Positions 33,532 to 45,219 of a stretch of DNA of 64,000 nt are shown here, in pieces. Each line of letters begins with the position of its first letter. Within the stretch, counting starts at the first letter, position 1. The stretch lies in contig NC_037091.1 of the NCBI RefSeq assembly GCF_002994745.2, forward strand, positions 22,883,789 through 22,947,788. Reading direction: 5' to 3'. The notes beneath the pieces were generated by a model. It made no database searches. It had not been told where the DNA came from and was given only the letters and a program-made list of their open reading frames with translations. A program made the translations under genes and the position numbers. The DNA is from Rosa chinensis (Eukaryota > Streptophyta > Magnoliopsida > Rosales > Rosaceae).

Positions 33532-34731
33532 CCTAGCCAAAACTACAGAGAGAGAAACCCTAGGCGGCGACTGGTCGTCTTGAGAAGTGTATGCCCGGTC
33601 CAACGGCAAGCCCTAGCGGCGGCGTCATCGGACGGGCCACAATGGACATCGTGTCAGGCAGTGGCTGGTACTGGTGTATGCCCAGTCGAAGTGAGGGCTG
33701 TATGGTGCTGAGTTCGCTATCCAGATCTTTTGGAGGCCCTGCCGGGGAAGGGCAGCGTCGGGTAGGAGACGGGCGTGCGATGTTAGAGTCGATCATCCCA
33801 AGATCGAAGTATACACGGTGGGAGGAGAGGTTACCTAGGGATGTTGAGTGGATGGCGAAGCGGTGGGTTTCTGGTATGCTCAGGCTGCATCGGCGTGTTC
33901 TGATATGGTTTGGGTGTTTTGGAATAACATTGGGGACGTGGGTGCTTGGGAGGGGCGGCCTTTCTTACTGGAGTGGTGGGGATGATCGAGGGACAGAGAG
34001 ACGGTCAGTAGGCGGCGACTGGCTTGCTGCCGGTGACGGGACGGCTAGCGGGGAGATGGTGGCCTAGCAGCATCGTTGGCCTGCAGTTTCAGCAACTCAA
34101 GGCTCGTGCAGGTTCGGAAGTGGGCTGGACCCTAATCTGTGACTGGAATATCCTTAGGGTTTGGGCCCATTTTTTGGGTCCTACCCAAGCTATTTTTTTT
34201 CCTGAAGTTTTTTTTTACTTTTATGTTCTCTAGGTTGGATGCGCTTTATGCAACCAATAAATTCCTATATTTATTGTGTAGGACTAATCGGGCTATGTGC
34301 CTGTGTATGCACTCTACGTGCCTTGACTGCTCTAGGTTGGCGGCGAGTTGTTTGCTTTGTCAAATGGGCGCTGCCGCCTAGTGGCAGGGTGAGACTAAGT
34401 GTCGTCAGATTTACTTTTCGGCGGCAACATAGGAGGAAAGTTGTGCTAAAGCTGGTAATTATGCTATGTTGTAATCGGGTTACATATCTAGTTATCTTTC
34501 CGCTATGTCACTGCTATGTTAAAGCAAATAGAGTAGTTAATTGTGCACTCTTTGCTAGTTGGTGCTTGTTAAAATACAAGTTTCCTGTAGAAATTTCTGA
34601 TATTATTTCAGAAAATACTCTAGATGCTTATTGTAATTAGGGGTTTAGGCTCATTATCCCCTCCTTGTATTCGACAGTTTCATTAATCAAGGCTTGAGGG
34701 CAGCAACACCAGCCCTTTATTAAAAAAATAA
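33532..34731 (+). mobile_element. LINE-derived insertion, no ORF, with A tail and 12-bp target repeat
   Basis: The segment is flanked by AAAACATAAATT at 33520-33531 and 34732-34743. It begins with GC-rich sequence containing GGCGGCGACTGG and ends CATTAATCAAGGCTTGAGGG...CCTTTATTAAAAAAATA. The 3' end is clearly related to the minus-strand copy at 36952-37366. No reverse transcriptase is present in its 1.2 kb, so it was mobilised in trans or is an internally deleted LINE. It sits in the leader of the Copia element, so it is younger than it. Confidence 0.75.
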
Positions 34732-34743
34732 AAAACATAAATT

Positions 34744-35665
34744 AAATTCACAAACCAAGTGCACTAAATTCCACAATTATATAAAACATATATAATAAGA
34801 TATATGAAAAATGGAATATAAACAAGGCAGTCAAAATAAAAAATAAAAATAAAAACATACTTGATTTCGAGAAAACAAAACGATGCTAGCACACGCGCGT
34901 GTTGATGCAGGTGTGCATAGCAATATTTTTGGGCTTGAGAAAAACTGGGCTGCTTCCTCTCTCTTTTCAGTAGTGGGCCTTGTTCTTTTTTTGTCTTTTC
35001 CCTTTTCTTTTTTTTTTCCTTTCTGGGCCGCAGGGCCTGTTTTTGTTTTTTTTTTCTTTCTTTTGGGCCGGGTCACCCTTTTTTTTTATGGGTCGTGTCC
35101 CCCTTTTCTATTTTTTTTTCTCTTCTTCTTATTTGTTTTTTTTTCTCTTCTGGTTTTTTTTTTCTTTCTGGTAGGCTACTGCATCGAGCTGGGGCGGAGA
35201 CTAGGCAGTGTTGCAGCGCGAGGCCTAGTGTGCTGGGTGAGAGTGGGCTGGGAGCGAGACGCATGACAGAGGGCCCAGGGCTGGGAAGGACACGGGAATG
35301 CTGCTGTCGGATGTACGGGCTGCTGCAGACGGGGTTGGGGTTGCGCGGGATTGTTGCAAGGCGGGATCTGCAGGTAGGAGGCCACAATGATGCAGCGCTG
35401 GGAGGTGGCCTGGCTTGCGGGCTGATGCGTTGGGAGGGGGTGGGGCACTAGGCACGGCTGTGTGGGGATAGGCTGTTGGGCTGCCGAAGGCTGGAGGCTG
35501 TGCTGCAAGGCGCGGAGCGGGATGTGCAGCAAGAGGTGAGAGGCTGGGTGTGCAATGCCCGGCAAGGCTGAAGCGGCAGAAAAGAAGAAAGTTTTTTTCT
35601 TCTTCTAGGGTTTGTGTTTTTTTTTCTTCGAATTTTGGCTATTTTCTCTGAGCGTGCTGATAACG
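34744..35665 (-). other. Copia element leader, pyrimidine/purine biased
   Basis: This is the untranslated leader between the 5' LTR and gag (continued at 32997-33519). T-rich runs dominate 34985-35165 on the + strand. Just inside the LTR the minus strand reads TTATCAGCACGC, the expected place for the primer site; it is not the standard Met complement. Open frames here are low-complexity artefacts. Confidence 0.5.
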
Positions 35666-35888
35666 TGTAAAAGTAAATTGAGAATTGGAATTGGTCTACT
35701 CATTTGATTTTATAGTCCCTTTATATAGGGAGAAAATTACAACGGAAATATCAATTACAATGATAACATTAAATGCTGATTAATCTGTAATCGATGCTGA
35801 TTGATTGCTAATTGCTAATTGCTAATTTCTTGATTCGCTCTTCGTCAGTCACTTTGACGAAGGCACATAATATGCTTTTCTTTTAACA
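35666..35888 (-). repeat. 5' LTR of the Copia element
   Basis: The 223-bp LTR pairs with 27408-27623. Minus-strand ends are TGTTAAAAGAAAAG and CTTTTACA. The target repeat AAAAG follows at 35889. Confidence 0.9.
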
Positions 35889-36063
35889 AAAAGATCTTTT
35901 TATAGAACTTACAAAATAAATGGATGTTAGGTATTTGTAGAGGGAAGAGGAAGAATACAAATAGATCGACAGAAAGGGAAAGGTTGGACTACTTCAGTAA
36001 TTAGTTAGTTTTTTTTATCGAAAAAAAAACTGATATTAAATTTAACGGATTATGACCAATTAA

Positions 36064-36871
36064 GGAGTTTTTCTATTAGGACCTCCATATTTGCTCATTT
36101 GACCTCTCATCCCTTTACACCTTCTATTTGCTTTTTAAAAAGTAAAATTTGCTAAGCAAACCTCTTTCATATACCTAACTTAACCTTACTCATAAAAGAA
36201 AATTTTTGGGAGCATTGAAGATGAGTTAGTGTTCCCATAATTATATATTTACCACAAAATAAACTTGACATTGTTAAAAAAAAATCTGAGATAATTATTG
36301 AAAAAGATAGTGTAACTAATTAACATAAATTTATCAGGGGTTTTTCAAGCCTACTATTTCATGCTTAATTATGGATTTTCAAAGCTTAGTTTTTATGGTT
36401 TATGGTTGCATGCTGAAATTTAGATAGGTTGCAATATTAAATTTGTTCACGCTATTCTTTTATTATTTATTTTTATCTTATATGCCGCTTCACAAACTTA
36501 TTTGGTTAGTTTACATGAGGGCTCTCTATCCTCCGTTTCATGATCCTCAAGAGAAACACCTTTGTATCATAGTTTTATTTTTATATAATTTTCCAAGTAA
36601 TTTTAAATGCATTTTCTCTTGATTTTTTCTTTTTAAAAGCTTTTATAAACAAAGAAAATGAGAAATATGAAATGAGAACTAAAATGGAAATGAATAATTA
36701 AAGTACTGTAAATGTGTTTCCATTATTATAAATCTTTGCAGAGAAGAAAATATTTTCCTTATTAGTTTGCTGTCTTTAACGGTCTTTTTGTATAAGGATA
36801 CCTATGTCATTGAATTAAAAATTGAGGGAGGTTTAGTGAGTAGATTAAGAGGTCCCAATAGAAACTTTCCC
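36064..36871. mobile_element. MITE-like element (808 bp) with inverted ends
   Basis: The left end GGAGTTTTTCTATTAGGACC and the minus-strand right end GGGAAAGTTTCTATTGGGAC are similar inverted repeats. Both sides are flanked by AATTAA (36058-36063 and 36872-36877). The interior is AT-rich and non-coding. The superfamily is not determined. Confidence 0.6.
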
Positions 36872-36951
36872 AATTAAGTTGACACAAATATGGATCTATG
36901 GGAGCAATGACATAATCAGCATAGGGTCAATGGGGACAGTGATCTCCTCCC

Positions 36952-37781
36952 TTTTTTTTTTTTTTTTTTTTTGGAATAAGGGCTGGTGCGGCTATCCTCA
37001 AACTTTGATTAATGAAATCGCAGAATACAAGGGGGGGACATGGTACCTAAGCCCTATGTTACAATATAAATCAAGAGAACATCCTGAAATAATAATAAGA
37101 GTCTCAACTAAAATAACGTATTCTAGCAAACACCAACTAGTAAAGAGTGCTATACTGGCTACTCCATTCGCTTTCTAATTGTGGTGATATATTGTAAAGA
37201 CAACTCTACTACATAGAAGCATAATTATAAATTGTACAGCTTTCCCACTATGTTGCCACTAGAATATAAATCCAGTGACACTTAGTTTCACCCTACCACT
37301 AGGAGCACTCCATTTGACCAAGTAAAAAACTTGCCACCTACCTAGAGCAGACACGTTATTGCCTTACGGTGCGTTTGGATGAGAAAATTATGAAATCCAT
37401 AGGAATTTATAAATCATGGAATCTTTAACTCCATTAATCTAAAATTCCATTAATTGCAATTTCTGTTGTTTGGTTGTAACCATTTAGGATTTGAAATGTG
37501 TAATAAATTAAGAAAGTTTAAAACAAATAAAAAAATAAAATAGAAAAAAACTTTGTTTTGGAAATGAAAATTGAATACTGCAAGGGAATTCGTAAATGAC
37601 AACTATTTTGGTGGAAATTGAAGTGAGGAATTTAAATGATGAATTCCTTCGTTTTTTTCCACAGAGAAATTTAGAATTTTCAGTTTGATAATGCCAAACG
37701 AGGGAATTAGCTTGTAGGAATTATGAAATCCTCACTTTCAATTAAATTCCATCATATTTTCCCTCATCCAAACACACTCTT
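36952..37781 (-). mobile_element. Minus-strand LINE-derived copy with T tract and 14-bp target repeat
   Basis: A run of about 21 T (36952-36972) is the complement of an A tail. Read on the minus strand the preceding sequence (TTCATTAATCAAAGTTTGAG, CACCAGCCCTTATT) matches the 3' end of the insertion at 33532-34731. Target repeats AGTGATCTCCTCCC lie at 36938-36951 and 37782-37795. A MITE (37367-37779) is inserted at its 5' end. The LINE part alone is about 415 bp, severely 5'-truncated. Confidence 0.8.
37367..37779. mobile_element. MITE (413 bp), TTA target repeat
   Basis: The left end CGGTGCGTTTGGATGAG and the minus-strand right end GAGTGTGTTTGGATGAG are inverted repeats with three mismatches, flanked by TTA (37364-37366 and 37780-37782). 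A 3-bp TTA duplication is typical of PIF/Harbinger-type MITEs. Confidence 0.72.
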
Positions 37782-37972
37782 AGTGATCTCCTCCCTTTAC
37801 TTAAAATGCTATTTTTATTATTCAAGATTGGTTAATATAAAAGAAACTATTAAACGTGTGAAGTCATTAATCGCATTTATGGGAAGTGGATCAACCATCT
37901 CCAAAACCCTTGTCCTAATTCTGCCACTTGATAAAATAAAGACATTTGTTTACTAACTTAACATTACATTTA

Positions 37973-38390
37973 GGGTTATTATCACAAATGGTACCTGAAC
38001 TATACCTCAATCTTATCGATGGTACCTGAACTTCAATTTTGATCACAACCAGTACCCGAACTTTTCAATTTCATTTTAAATGGTACCTAGAGCCACCTCC
38101 GATCACTATTCCGACTAAAAACTGCATTGGAGGTGATCATAGTGATGATTTCAAGGGTTGCAATCATAGATAGTGATGATTTTTTGGTAATAGACTTGCC
38201 TTGAACTTGTTTTTTTGTTTTTTATTTTTTTAGATTTGGTTTTTTTGATTGGAATAGTGACCGAATGTGGCCTTAGGTACCATTTAAAATGAAATAAAAA
38301 AGTTCAGGTACTGATTGTGATCAAAATTGAAGTTCAGGTACCATCGATAAAATAGATGATAAGTTCAGGTACCATTTGTGATAATAACCC
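37973..38390. mobile_element. Foldback MITE (418 bp), TTA target repeat
   Basis: The ends are GGGTTATTATCACAAATGG and its complement, with matching inverted blocks (GGTACCTGAACT, TTTTGATCACAA, CATTTTAAATGG) extending about 125 bp inward on each side. TTA flanks both ends (37970-37972 and 38391-38393). No coding content. Confidence 0.88.
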
Positions 38391-38393
38391 TTA

Positions 38394-40136
38394 TATTTAA
38401 CCTCGTCGGCCCTTATTTCTCATCAAATAAAACTTATTCAAAATTCAGAAAATTTCAATGATAGTGACTCTCTTCTTGTACCTAGAAATTGCATAAATAA
38501 AAAGACAATCTTCTCTATCTTGAAGGGAAAAAATAAAAATAAAACACCCATAATCTTTTCCAATTAGGAATATGCTCTATATTCATTAGGTATATCTTCA
38601 CTTGAAATAAGCTTGCTTTTCAATTCATAGAAAAAGATTGTTATAAGCTCTGTACTTGTGGTTGAGCTTCTATGGAAGGCACGGGCAGGACCTAACATGA
38701 TTGTCCTTAGGCCGAGGACTGGACCAAAAATTATGGGTCTGGCCCAAAACAAGTGTTTGTCCCAACAGGGACTGAACTAGGACCAGATAGGAACATTTCG
38801 GGCCCAAAACATCTTTTTGTCTCCAGAATTTAATTTTTACCAAGTCAAACATAAAGTTAACCATTTCCTGAATTCCCTCCTCAAAGTTATAATCTATTAA
38901 AAATCACATTCCAACTATGGAAAAGGCATGAAAGATCAAATAGGAATTGAAAATTCAAATTCAAGAGGACCACCAGTTTAACAGCTCATCAGTTCAAGAA
39001 GCTGGAAATTTTGAAAGTTTCGGACTTGATAGAGTTTTCAACTTTTCATGGCAAAGCCAAAGAGTGTCAAGCCAGCAAGACAAACTCACAAAATTAAATA
39101 ACATGACAATGTTTGAATGGCTGAAATCCTAATAGAAAAAAGCAAAAAAGGTAAAGAACTGAAGCTCTATATCACAAATTCACCAACACAGCCAACTGAA
39201 TTTATTGCAACAGACCAATAGCTTTACTCCTTCTCTTCAGGTTCAACAAGCCAACAACAGCATATTGCAGCACAATGTTTGCTTTCCAGTCCATTTGCAG
39301 CCAAGTCAGGCAACCATGCAGCAATCAATTAGCAAGACTAAAGTATGATTCCCTACACAATCTCAAAACAACAAAAAAAACCAATGCAAATTAAAAACAG
39401 TACACGAACAGATTTAATGCCTTAAGGAATCAATGTGATATTCAAATAATTCAATGCCTCAATATCGAAACTCGGAATTTTATCAAGTTTTAAAGCAAAA
39501 CTCGTAGGACCATACTCAGAAATAGTGAAACAGAAACTTAGAAATGGGAATTCAAAAACACAAAGCATGTGCATTAAAAATTTTCATCCCTTTAGTTTTC
39601 ACATGACACAAATTAAGTCTCTGCATTGACAAAGATAGTCTAGGCTGGAATCGGAGATTGAGAGAGTCACGAGGGCCACGCTTTGGCACTGAATGATGCG
39701 ATTGGAATTGAGACGAGGAGATGAAAAGAGTGGTTTGTACTGAAAGTGAAAGGAAAGATGAAAAATGGGACATGGGTTTTGGGACAACTGACCTACGATT
39801 TTTGGGGCCTATTCAAATTTTGGTGATACCAAATCTGAGCCTATCTTATAGTAGTAGATTTCTAAAAATAGTCAGCGAAAATATGTATTGCTGAGTCAGA
39901 TCTCCGTCATAAGCATCCGGATAATTAATCTTTGGAAAGTAATCTATCCAAAGTGACATATTTGCCCATCTCCAGAACGGTAATTACCGCAACCAGATGG
40001 ACAAAATAGTAAAATGCAACCAATCCTCTTGTTTTTGAGAATCAGACGTAACCAATCCTCCGTGGTAATCTAATCCAAAATCAAATTCTGAAGTATGATT
40101 TAAACTATAACTCTATACGTTATATGGGAAACTGGC
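38394..40136. other. Intergenic DNA upstream of xylose isomerase
   Basis: AT-rich sequence without a supported gene or element end. Its last few hundred bases are the likely promoter-proximal region of the gene at 40574. Confidence 0.5.
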
Positions 40137-40145
40137 TATAAAAAG
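40137..40145 (+). promoter_or_regulatory. TATA box of the xylose isomerase gene
   Basis: TATAAAAAG lies about 25-35 bases before the probable transcription start (near 40165-40172) and upstream of the 5'-UTR exon. Position and sequence fit a plant core promoter. Confidence 0.65.
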
Positions 40146-40213
40146 ACCCACTTCACCACAGTCAGAATTAATCACTGTTTCGCAGAAGGATAGACGACGC
40201 CACCTTATTCTCT

Positions 40214-40559
40214 GTAAGTGTCCTTTCATCTTTGTCTGCTTGATGATTTTGTTTTATGCGTATAAATAAATTTCGATCATACGGATGAAACCCTGTTTTT
40301 TTTTTTTTTTTTTTTACAAATGTTCAGTAAAAACGAGTAGTATGAAATTTGGGTTCTTTAAAGTTTGAAACTTTTTTTGCTTTGATGAATTAAAGTTTGA
40401 ATCTTTTTCTGCTTTGGATGATGGGTATCAGTGAGTTGAATAGATGGTTTGTCTATGTGACTGGGTCTGGGTATTGCTCATGTAATCTCTGTGAATTCAT
40501 TAATTGATGGGTGGTGATCGACTGTGTTTGATTGGTTAGTCTCTGGTTATGTTTTGCAG
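40214..40559 (+). other. Intron in the 5' UTR of xylose isomerase
   Basis: A donor CTCT|GTAAGTG at 40214 and an acceptor TTTTGCAG ending at 40559 bound a T-rich 346-base intron with a long T run near 40291-40313. The second UTR exon leads into the ATG at 40574. Leader introns often raise expression in plants. Confidence 0.65.
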
Positions 40560-40573
40560 AGTATTTGCTTTAG

Positions 40574-43500
40574 ATGATGAAAATGAAGGCAGAGAGGATA
40601 TTGTTGCTGCTTGTTTGTGTCAGCTTCTTTATCTTTGGAGTGGTAAATAACCTTCTTGAATCTCTTTTAGACGTAATTCTAACTTTGTTTTTTTTCCTGA
40701 AAAAATTATCGTATGGTTTGTTTTCAATGCAGACTGCTGGTCCGCAGACGTGCCCTGCAGATCTTGAGAGTGATTGCAGTGGTTCTGGGGAATGGAAAGG
40801 GGAGTTTTTCCCTGAAATTCCCAAAATTAAATATGAGGTAAAGAGGCTTATATGACCCATTTCCCTTATGATTGCATCGATTTATTTATTTATTGTTTTA
40901 TTTTGTGTGTGTGTGTGTGTTTTTTTTTCAACTGGAAGATGATATCCTTAAATGGTTCTAATACACTTACATTCACACAAGTCGAAGGTTGCATCTGAAA
41001 TTCTGAATGTTTTGTTGTTTGCGATGCATCATTGTTCTAAGAAATTTTTCTTAGCAGAACTGTTTTCATCTGTATAACTTTTTATCTTGCAGGGCCCCTC
41101 TAGCAAGAACCCCCTTGCGTACAAATGGTATAATGCAGACGAGGAGATTCTGGGGAAGAAAATGAAGGTTGGTAACCCTTTTATATTATTTGAGTTTTCA
41201 AGCTGCTAATGGTTGTTAACTGAATTTTTTTTGCCAACGTTAGGATTGGTTGAGGTTTAGTGTTGCATTTTGGCACACATTCCGTGGAACAGGAGCTGAC
41301 CCATTCGGTGCGCCTACAAAAAATTGGCCTTGGGAGGATGGAACTAACTCTGTTGCTATGGCCAAGAGAAGAAGTGAGAACGTCCTCTGTTATGTTTCTA
41401 TTTATGTGACAGAGTGATTGAATTATATTTATATATGCATAACTTACAATGCAGTGAAAGCCAACTTTGAGTTCATAAATAAGCTTGGAGTCGATAGGTG
41501 GTGTTTCCATGACAGGGATATTGCTCCGGATGGCAAAACCTTGGAGGTAAATCATTCCTTAAGGTTACTTTTACTGATACATTAGCAAAAGAAAGCATGA
41601 TCGATGATATAGCATTGCTTATACAAACAAGATAAACAGGAAATTGTTGATTTACCTAGTTTTGGTTGTTGCAGGAATCTAATAAAAACTTGGATGAGGT
41701 GGTGGCCCTTGCCAAGGAGCTTCAGGTAAGTTTGTACAATTACAGCAGGAAATAATGTTGTGAGCAAATTCACATAATAGTTGAATACAATTTTCACATG
41801 CCGGTTGGAGACTTGGAGTGTTGTTGTGTAGGCCAAATGGCTTTTAGGTTTGCTGTATTTCATATGTATAGTCTCCATGCAATTTAGCTCAGGCTTTTAG
41901 GTTGTTAACTCTGTGAAGGGAGGATACATTGTCAACCTCCAAAGCCCATCATACTCAAGATTATCTCTGATTATCTGTCATCCAAGTCATATGAATAATG
42001 AAGAAACCCGTATTAACGAAACCAACATTCTTAGTTGATCATATTCATGGTTTTTGACATCTCACAACGGCTAGCGATTGTTCAGATCAGTGTAAGAAGC
42101 CATCTCCCTCATTTAAACGCCTCATTATATGGTTGCAGGGAACCAAAATTCGACCTTTGTGGGGCACAGCTCAGCTGTTTATGCATCCTCGCTACATGCA
42201 CGGTGGTGCCACTAGGTGGTCTTCTTATCATATTGAATGTACTCTGTCCATGGAATTATTCTATGCACTAATACTCTGAAAATGCTTTACAGCCCTGAAC
42301 TAGGTGTATATGCATATGCTGCTGCTCAAGTTAAAAAAGCTATTGAGGTGGGTGGTGCATGTATATCAAATGACTGTAATTTGTTGCATATTTTAGTCTA
42401 TATTGTTGTCACCTCTTTCAAATGCACTTGCTCATCTACACGTTCTTCAGGTCACGCATTATTTAGGTGGTGAAAATTATGTGTTTTGGGGTGGCCGTGA
42501 GGGTTACCAGAGTCTCCTGAATACCGACATGGGACGAGAGCTTGATCATCTGGTGTGTCTTGTTTGCAAATATTTCAAAATTATATCTAGAATTAGGCTG
42601 TATTTATTTAGTGAGTTGACACACCATCTTTGTTCATTGTCTCCATAATGATCCTGTCCCGGTTACTGAGCATATTGTTGGTGGTCTATTGACAGGCAAG
42701 GTTTCTTGAAGCTGCTGTTGCTTACAAGAAGAAAATTGGATTCAATGGTAGATATACTTATGTTCATATTAATGCAGTCATGATACTAGATAGTTGTATA
42801 AATGTTGGCTCCTTTCATTCACTGTAATTATCATTAGTGATTGGTTTCTCAATGCTATTAATTTATTTCATCAGCATTCATTCCTAAATCTTTAAGGAGC
42901 TATTTTTGCTGTTTTGTTTTCTTCTCCTGCTATGCTATTCAGGAACACTGTTGATTGAACCGAAGCCTCAAGAACCTACTAAACACCAGTATGCTTCTTG
43001 CTTGATTAGTTAGAGATATGGAGTAACTTCTATATGCTTACCTATCCATATCCCTTACCTGTGGTATGGTTTTATAGGTATGACTGGGATGCTGCAACAA
43101 CAGCAAATTTCCTGCGAAAATATGGCCTTATAGGTAATCCTCATATGTATCCTCTATATTTTTGTTTTCCCACCACTATGTAGTTGCTGGTTGAGATTTA
43201 ACCTTGGCATATGGTGAAATGATGCTCTGAAGTATCATATGTACAACACGTATTTTAAGCTTAATTTTTTGTACACCTTTTTTACATATCATCTTCCTCT
43301 TTCTTCTTCTTCTTCTTCTTCTCTTCCTCTTTCCTCTCTTCACAGTACATGTCATGTAGTAATTTGTTAATGGTGTTTTTGGGAATACTGAACTTTCTCT
43401 AAAACCATGGAGTCGATGCACTATTTCCCTCCAATATGACTCCACTAACATCGTATTCATATCATTGGAATCACATTTGCTGTTTATTAGTCGTCACTTG

Positions 43501-43842
43501 AAGAAAACCTCAGCCTTGTCATTTCAATTCTTTTTGCAGGAGAATTTAAACTTAACATTGAGTGCAACCATGCCACTCTATCTGGTCACAGGTACCTCCC
43601 ACGTTCATCTCACCACATGATCTCACGTAGAATAAATTGCACTTTACATTTCACTTTGTCATTGTTCCAACACATAAGAAAATGTGAACCCTTATGCAAA
43701 CTTGTTATTTTTGTACCGGGCAGCTGTCATCATGAGCTTGAAACTGCAAGACTCAATGGTTTACTGGGAAACATTGATGCAAACACTGGAGATCCTCAAA
43801 TTGGTATTTGCGAGCTTTACTTTTCTAACTACATGTGTACAT

Positions 43843-43880
<38 letters not shown>

Positions 43881-45192
43881 ATCAGTGAATAATATGGAGT
43901 CTTTATTGTCACAGGATGGGATACAGATGAATTTCTCACAGACATTGCAGAGGCGACTCGAGTTATGCTTACTGTGGTAAAAAATGTATGTGTGAGATTA
44001 GTGTATTCATTTTGTAGTTATAAGATTTAAAATTATGATGTAACATGCAATTTCATATTGGCCAAAGAGGAAAATAACCTTACAATTTCATGAGCTGAAT
44101 CAGTATCATCTTTCTTTTGTCCCCTTGACAGGGAGGATTGGCACCAGGAGGCTTCAACTTTGATGCAAAATTGTCAGTGCCTGTGTTAACATTTTATTTT
44201 TGTCACATTATGTTATGTTTCAAGGTGGCTGTTTAGCTTCCTTTTATAATGTTTTTTATTTTTATATTTTTTAATCCCACAACTTTTAGACGGAGGGAAA
44301 GCACAGATGTCGAGGATTTGTTCATTGCTCATATTAGTGGAATGGATACCCTGGCCCGTGGACTCCGTAATGTCGCCAAGCTTATTGAGGTACTGTGGTG
44401 TGTGTGTGTCTGTGGTGTGTGTGTGTGTGTTTTACACTCTTATGGAAATTATTTTCCACTGCCCCATCACTATAATATTACTAATTCTCTTCTTTTCTAA
44501 TTTAACAATTAAGGACGGTTCTCTGGCTGAGCTTGTTCGCAAACGATATGAGAGTTTTGATACAGAGGTTGGGGCCCAGATAGAGGTAACAAGCTTAAAC
44601 TACCTTGTTTGATCTCTTGGTCCTGAATGGCTTAGATGGCTAATGCATATTGTTAATGCACCTTCCACAGGCTGGTAAGGGTGATTTTGAATATCTTGAG
44701 AAGAAGGCCATGGAATGGGGTGAACCAAAAGTTCCTTCTGCCAAGCAGGTAATTTGAAACTTTTTTTTTCACTGCATTATGTATGAACATAAGTGTGTGT
44801 ATGTACATATGTACATAAGTCTACGCCAGTGTCTAAATATACGTGTGTGTGTGTGTGTGGTTACTCTCTTAGTGTAGATGCTGCAGATGCAAATAATTAT
44901 AAATTATTTGAAAAAAGAGGATATCACATGAACAAAAAATCGAAATTACTCTTCTGTCTCAAGCTCTGTGCATTCTACGTTCTTACATAATTTGAAAATC
45001 TAAAGACTAGTGACCACTGTCCAACATTTAATAGGTGATGCATACAAATAAGTCTATAATACCAAGATGTAGTGTTCTAACTTGTTTTGTCTGATTTAAC
45101 CTATATGCTTACCCTGGCCTTGGATATAAATACTGAAGTTATGCGCTCTGTTGCAGGAACTTGCGGAGAGGCATTTCCAGTCTGCTTTGTAG
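40574..45192 (+). CDS. XYLA: Xylose isomerase (20 coding exons, 479 residues)
   Basis: Coding exons: 40574-40642, 40733-40837, 41093-41167, 41244-41373, 41455-41546, 41675-41725, 42139-42215, 42293-42347, 42451-42552, 42696-42747, 42943-42988, 43078-43133, 43540-43591, 43724-43803, 43915-43985, 44132-44172, 44290-44389, 44514-44585, 44671-44748, 45157-45192. All introns are GT-AG and the phases join without a stop, giving 479 residues, close to the roughly 477 of the Arabidopsis enzyme. The enzyme interconverts D-xylose and D-xylulose with divalent metal. Residues 1-23 form a hydrophobic signal peptide ([17 protein letters not shown]), suggesting entry to the ER. Family motifs: [13 protein letters not shown], catalytic His/Asp in [54 protein letters not shown] and [13 protein letters not shown], all intact. 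The start is the first of two adjacent ATGs. This is the only intact host gene found. Confidence 0.97.
43845..43878 (+). repeat. GT microsatellite in a xylose isomerase intron
   Basis: Seventeen GT units lie in intron 14. Other GT-rich tracts lie at about 40904-40920 (intron 2), 44396-44430 (intron 17) and 44842-44860 (intron 19). These are likely length-polymorphic. Confidence 0.95.
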
Positions 45193-45210
45193 ACATGTAA
45201 AGTAAATAGG

Positions 45211-45216
45211 AATAAA
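45211..45216 (+). terminator. Poly(A) signal candidate of xylose isomerase
   Basis: AATAAA lies 18 bases after the stop codon, with T-rich sequence following at 45231-45250. Because it is very close to the stop, more distal sites within the next 200 bases are also possible. Confidence 0.4.
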
Positions 45217-45219
45217 TAC

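Larger units (their letters stand above)
27408..35888 (-). mobile_element. Complete Ty1/Copia retrotransposon (8.5 kb, with nested LINE copy)
   Basis: LTRs at 27408-27623 and 35666-35888 are in the same orientation, start TGTTAAA on the minus strand and end TTTTACA. A perfect target repeat AAAAG flanks them (27403-27407 and 35889-35893). Minus-strand order is gag, protease, integrase, reverse transcriptase, RNase H, which is diagnostic for Copia. A purine tract (GGCACAAGGGGGAG) lies beside the 3' LTR. All reading frames carry stops or shifts. The leader between LTR and gag is long and contains an inserted LINE-derived sequence (33532-34731). Confidence 0.93.

Noticed and set aside
33591..34067. 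158-codon plus-strand frame in the LINE-derived insert
   Set aside because: No endonuclease, reverse transcriptase or RNA-binding motif; composition follows the GC-rich 5' part of the insert.
34883..35266. Phe-rich hydrophobic frame that could be a membrane protein
   Set aside because: It translates a T-rich tract in a Copia leader; composition explains the hydrophobicity and no conserved motif is seen.
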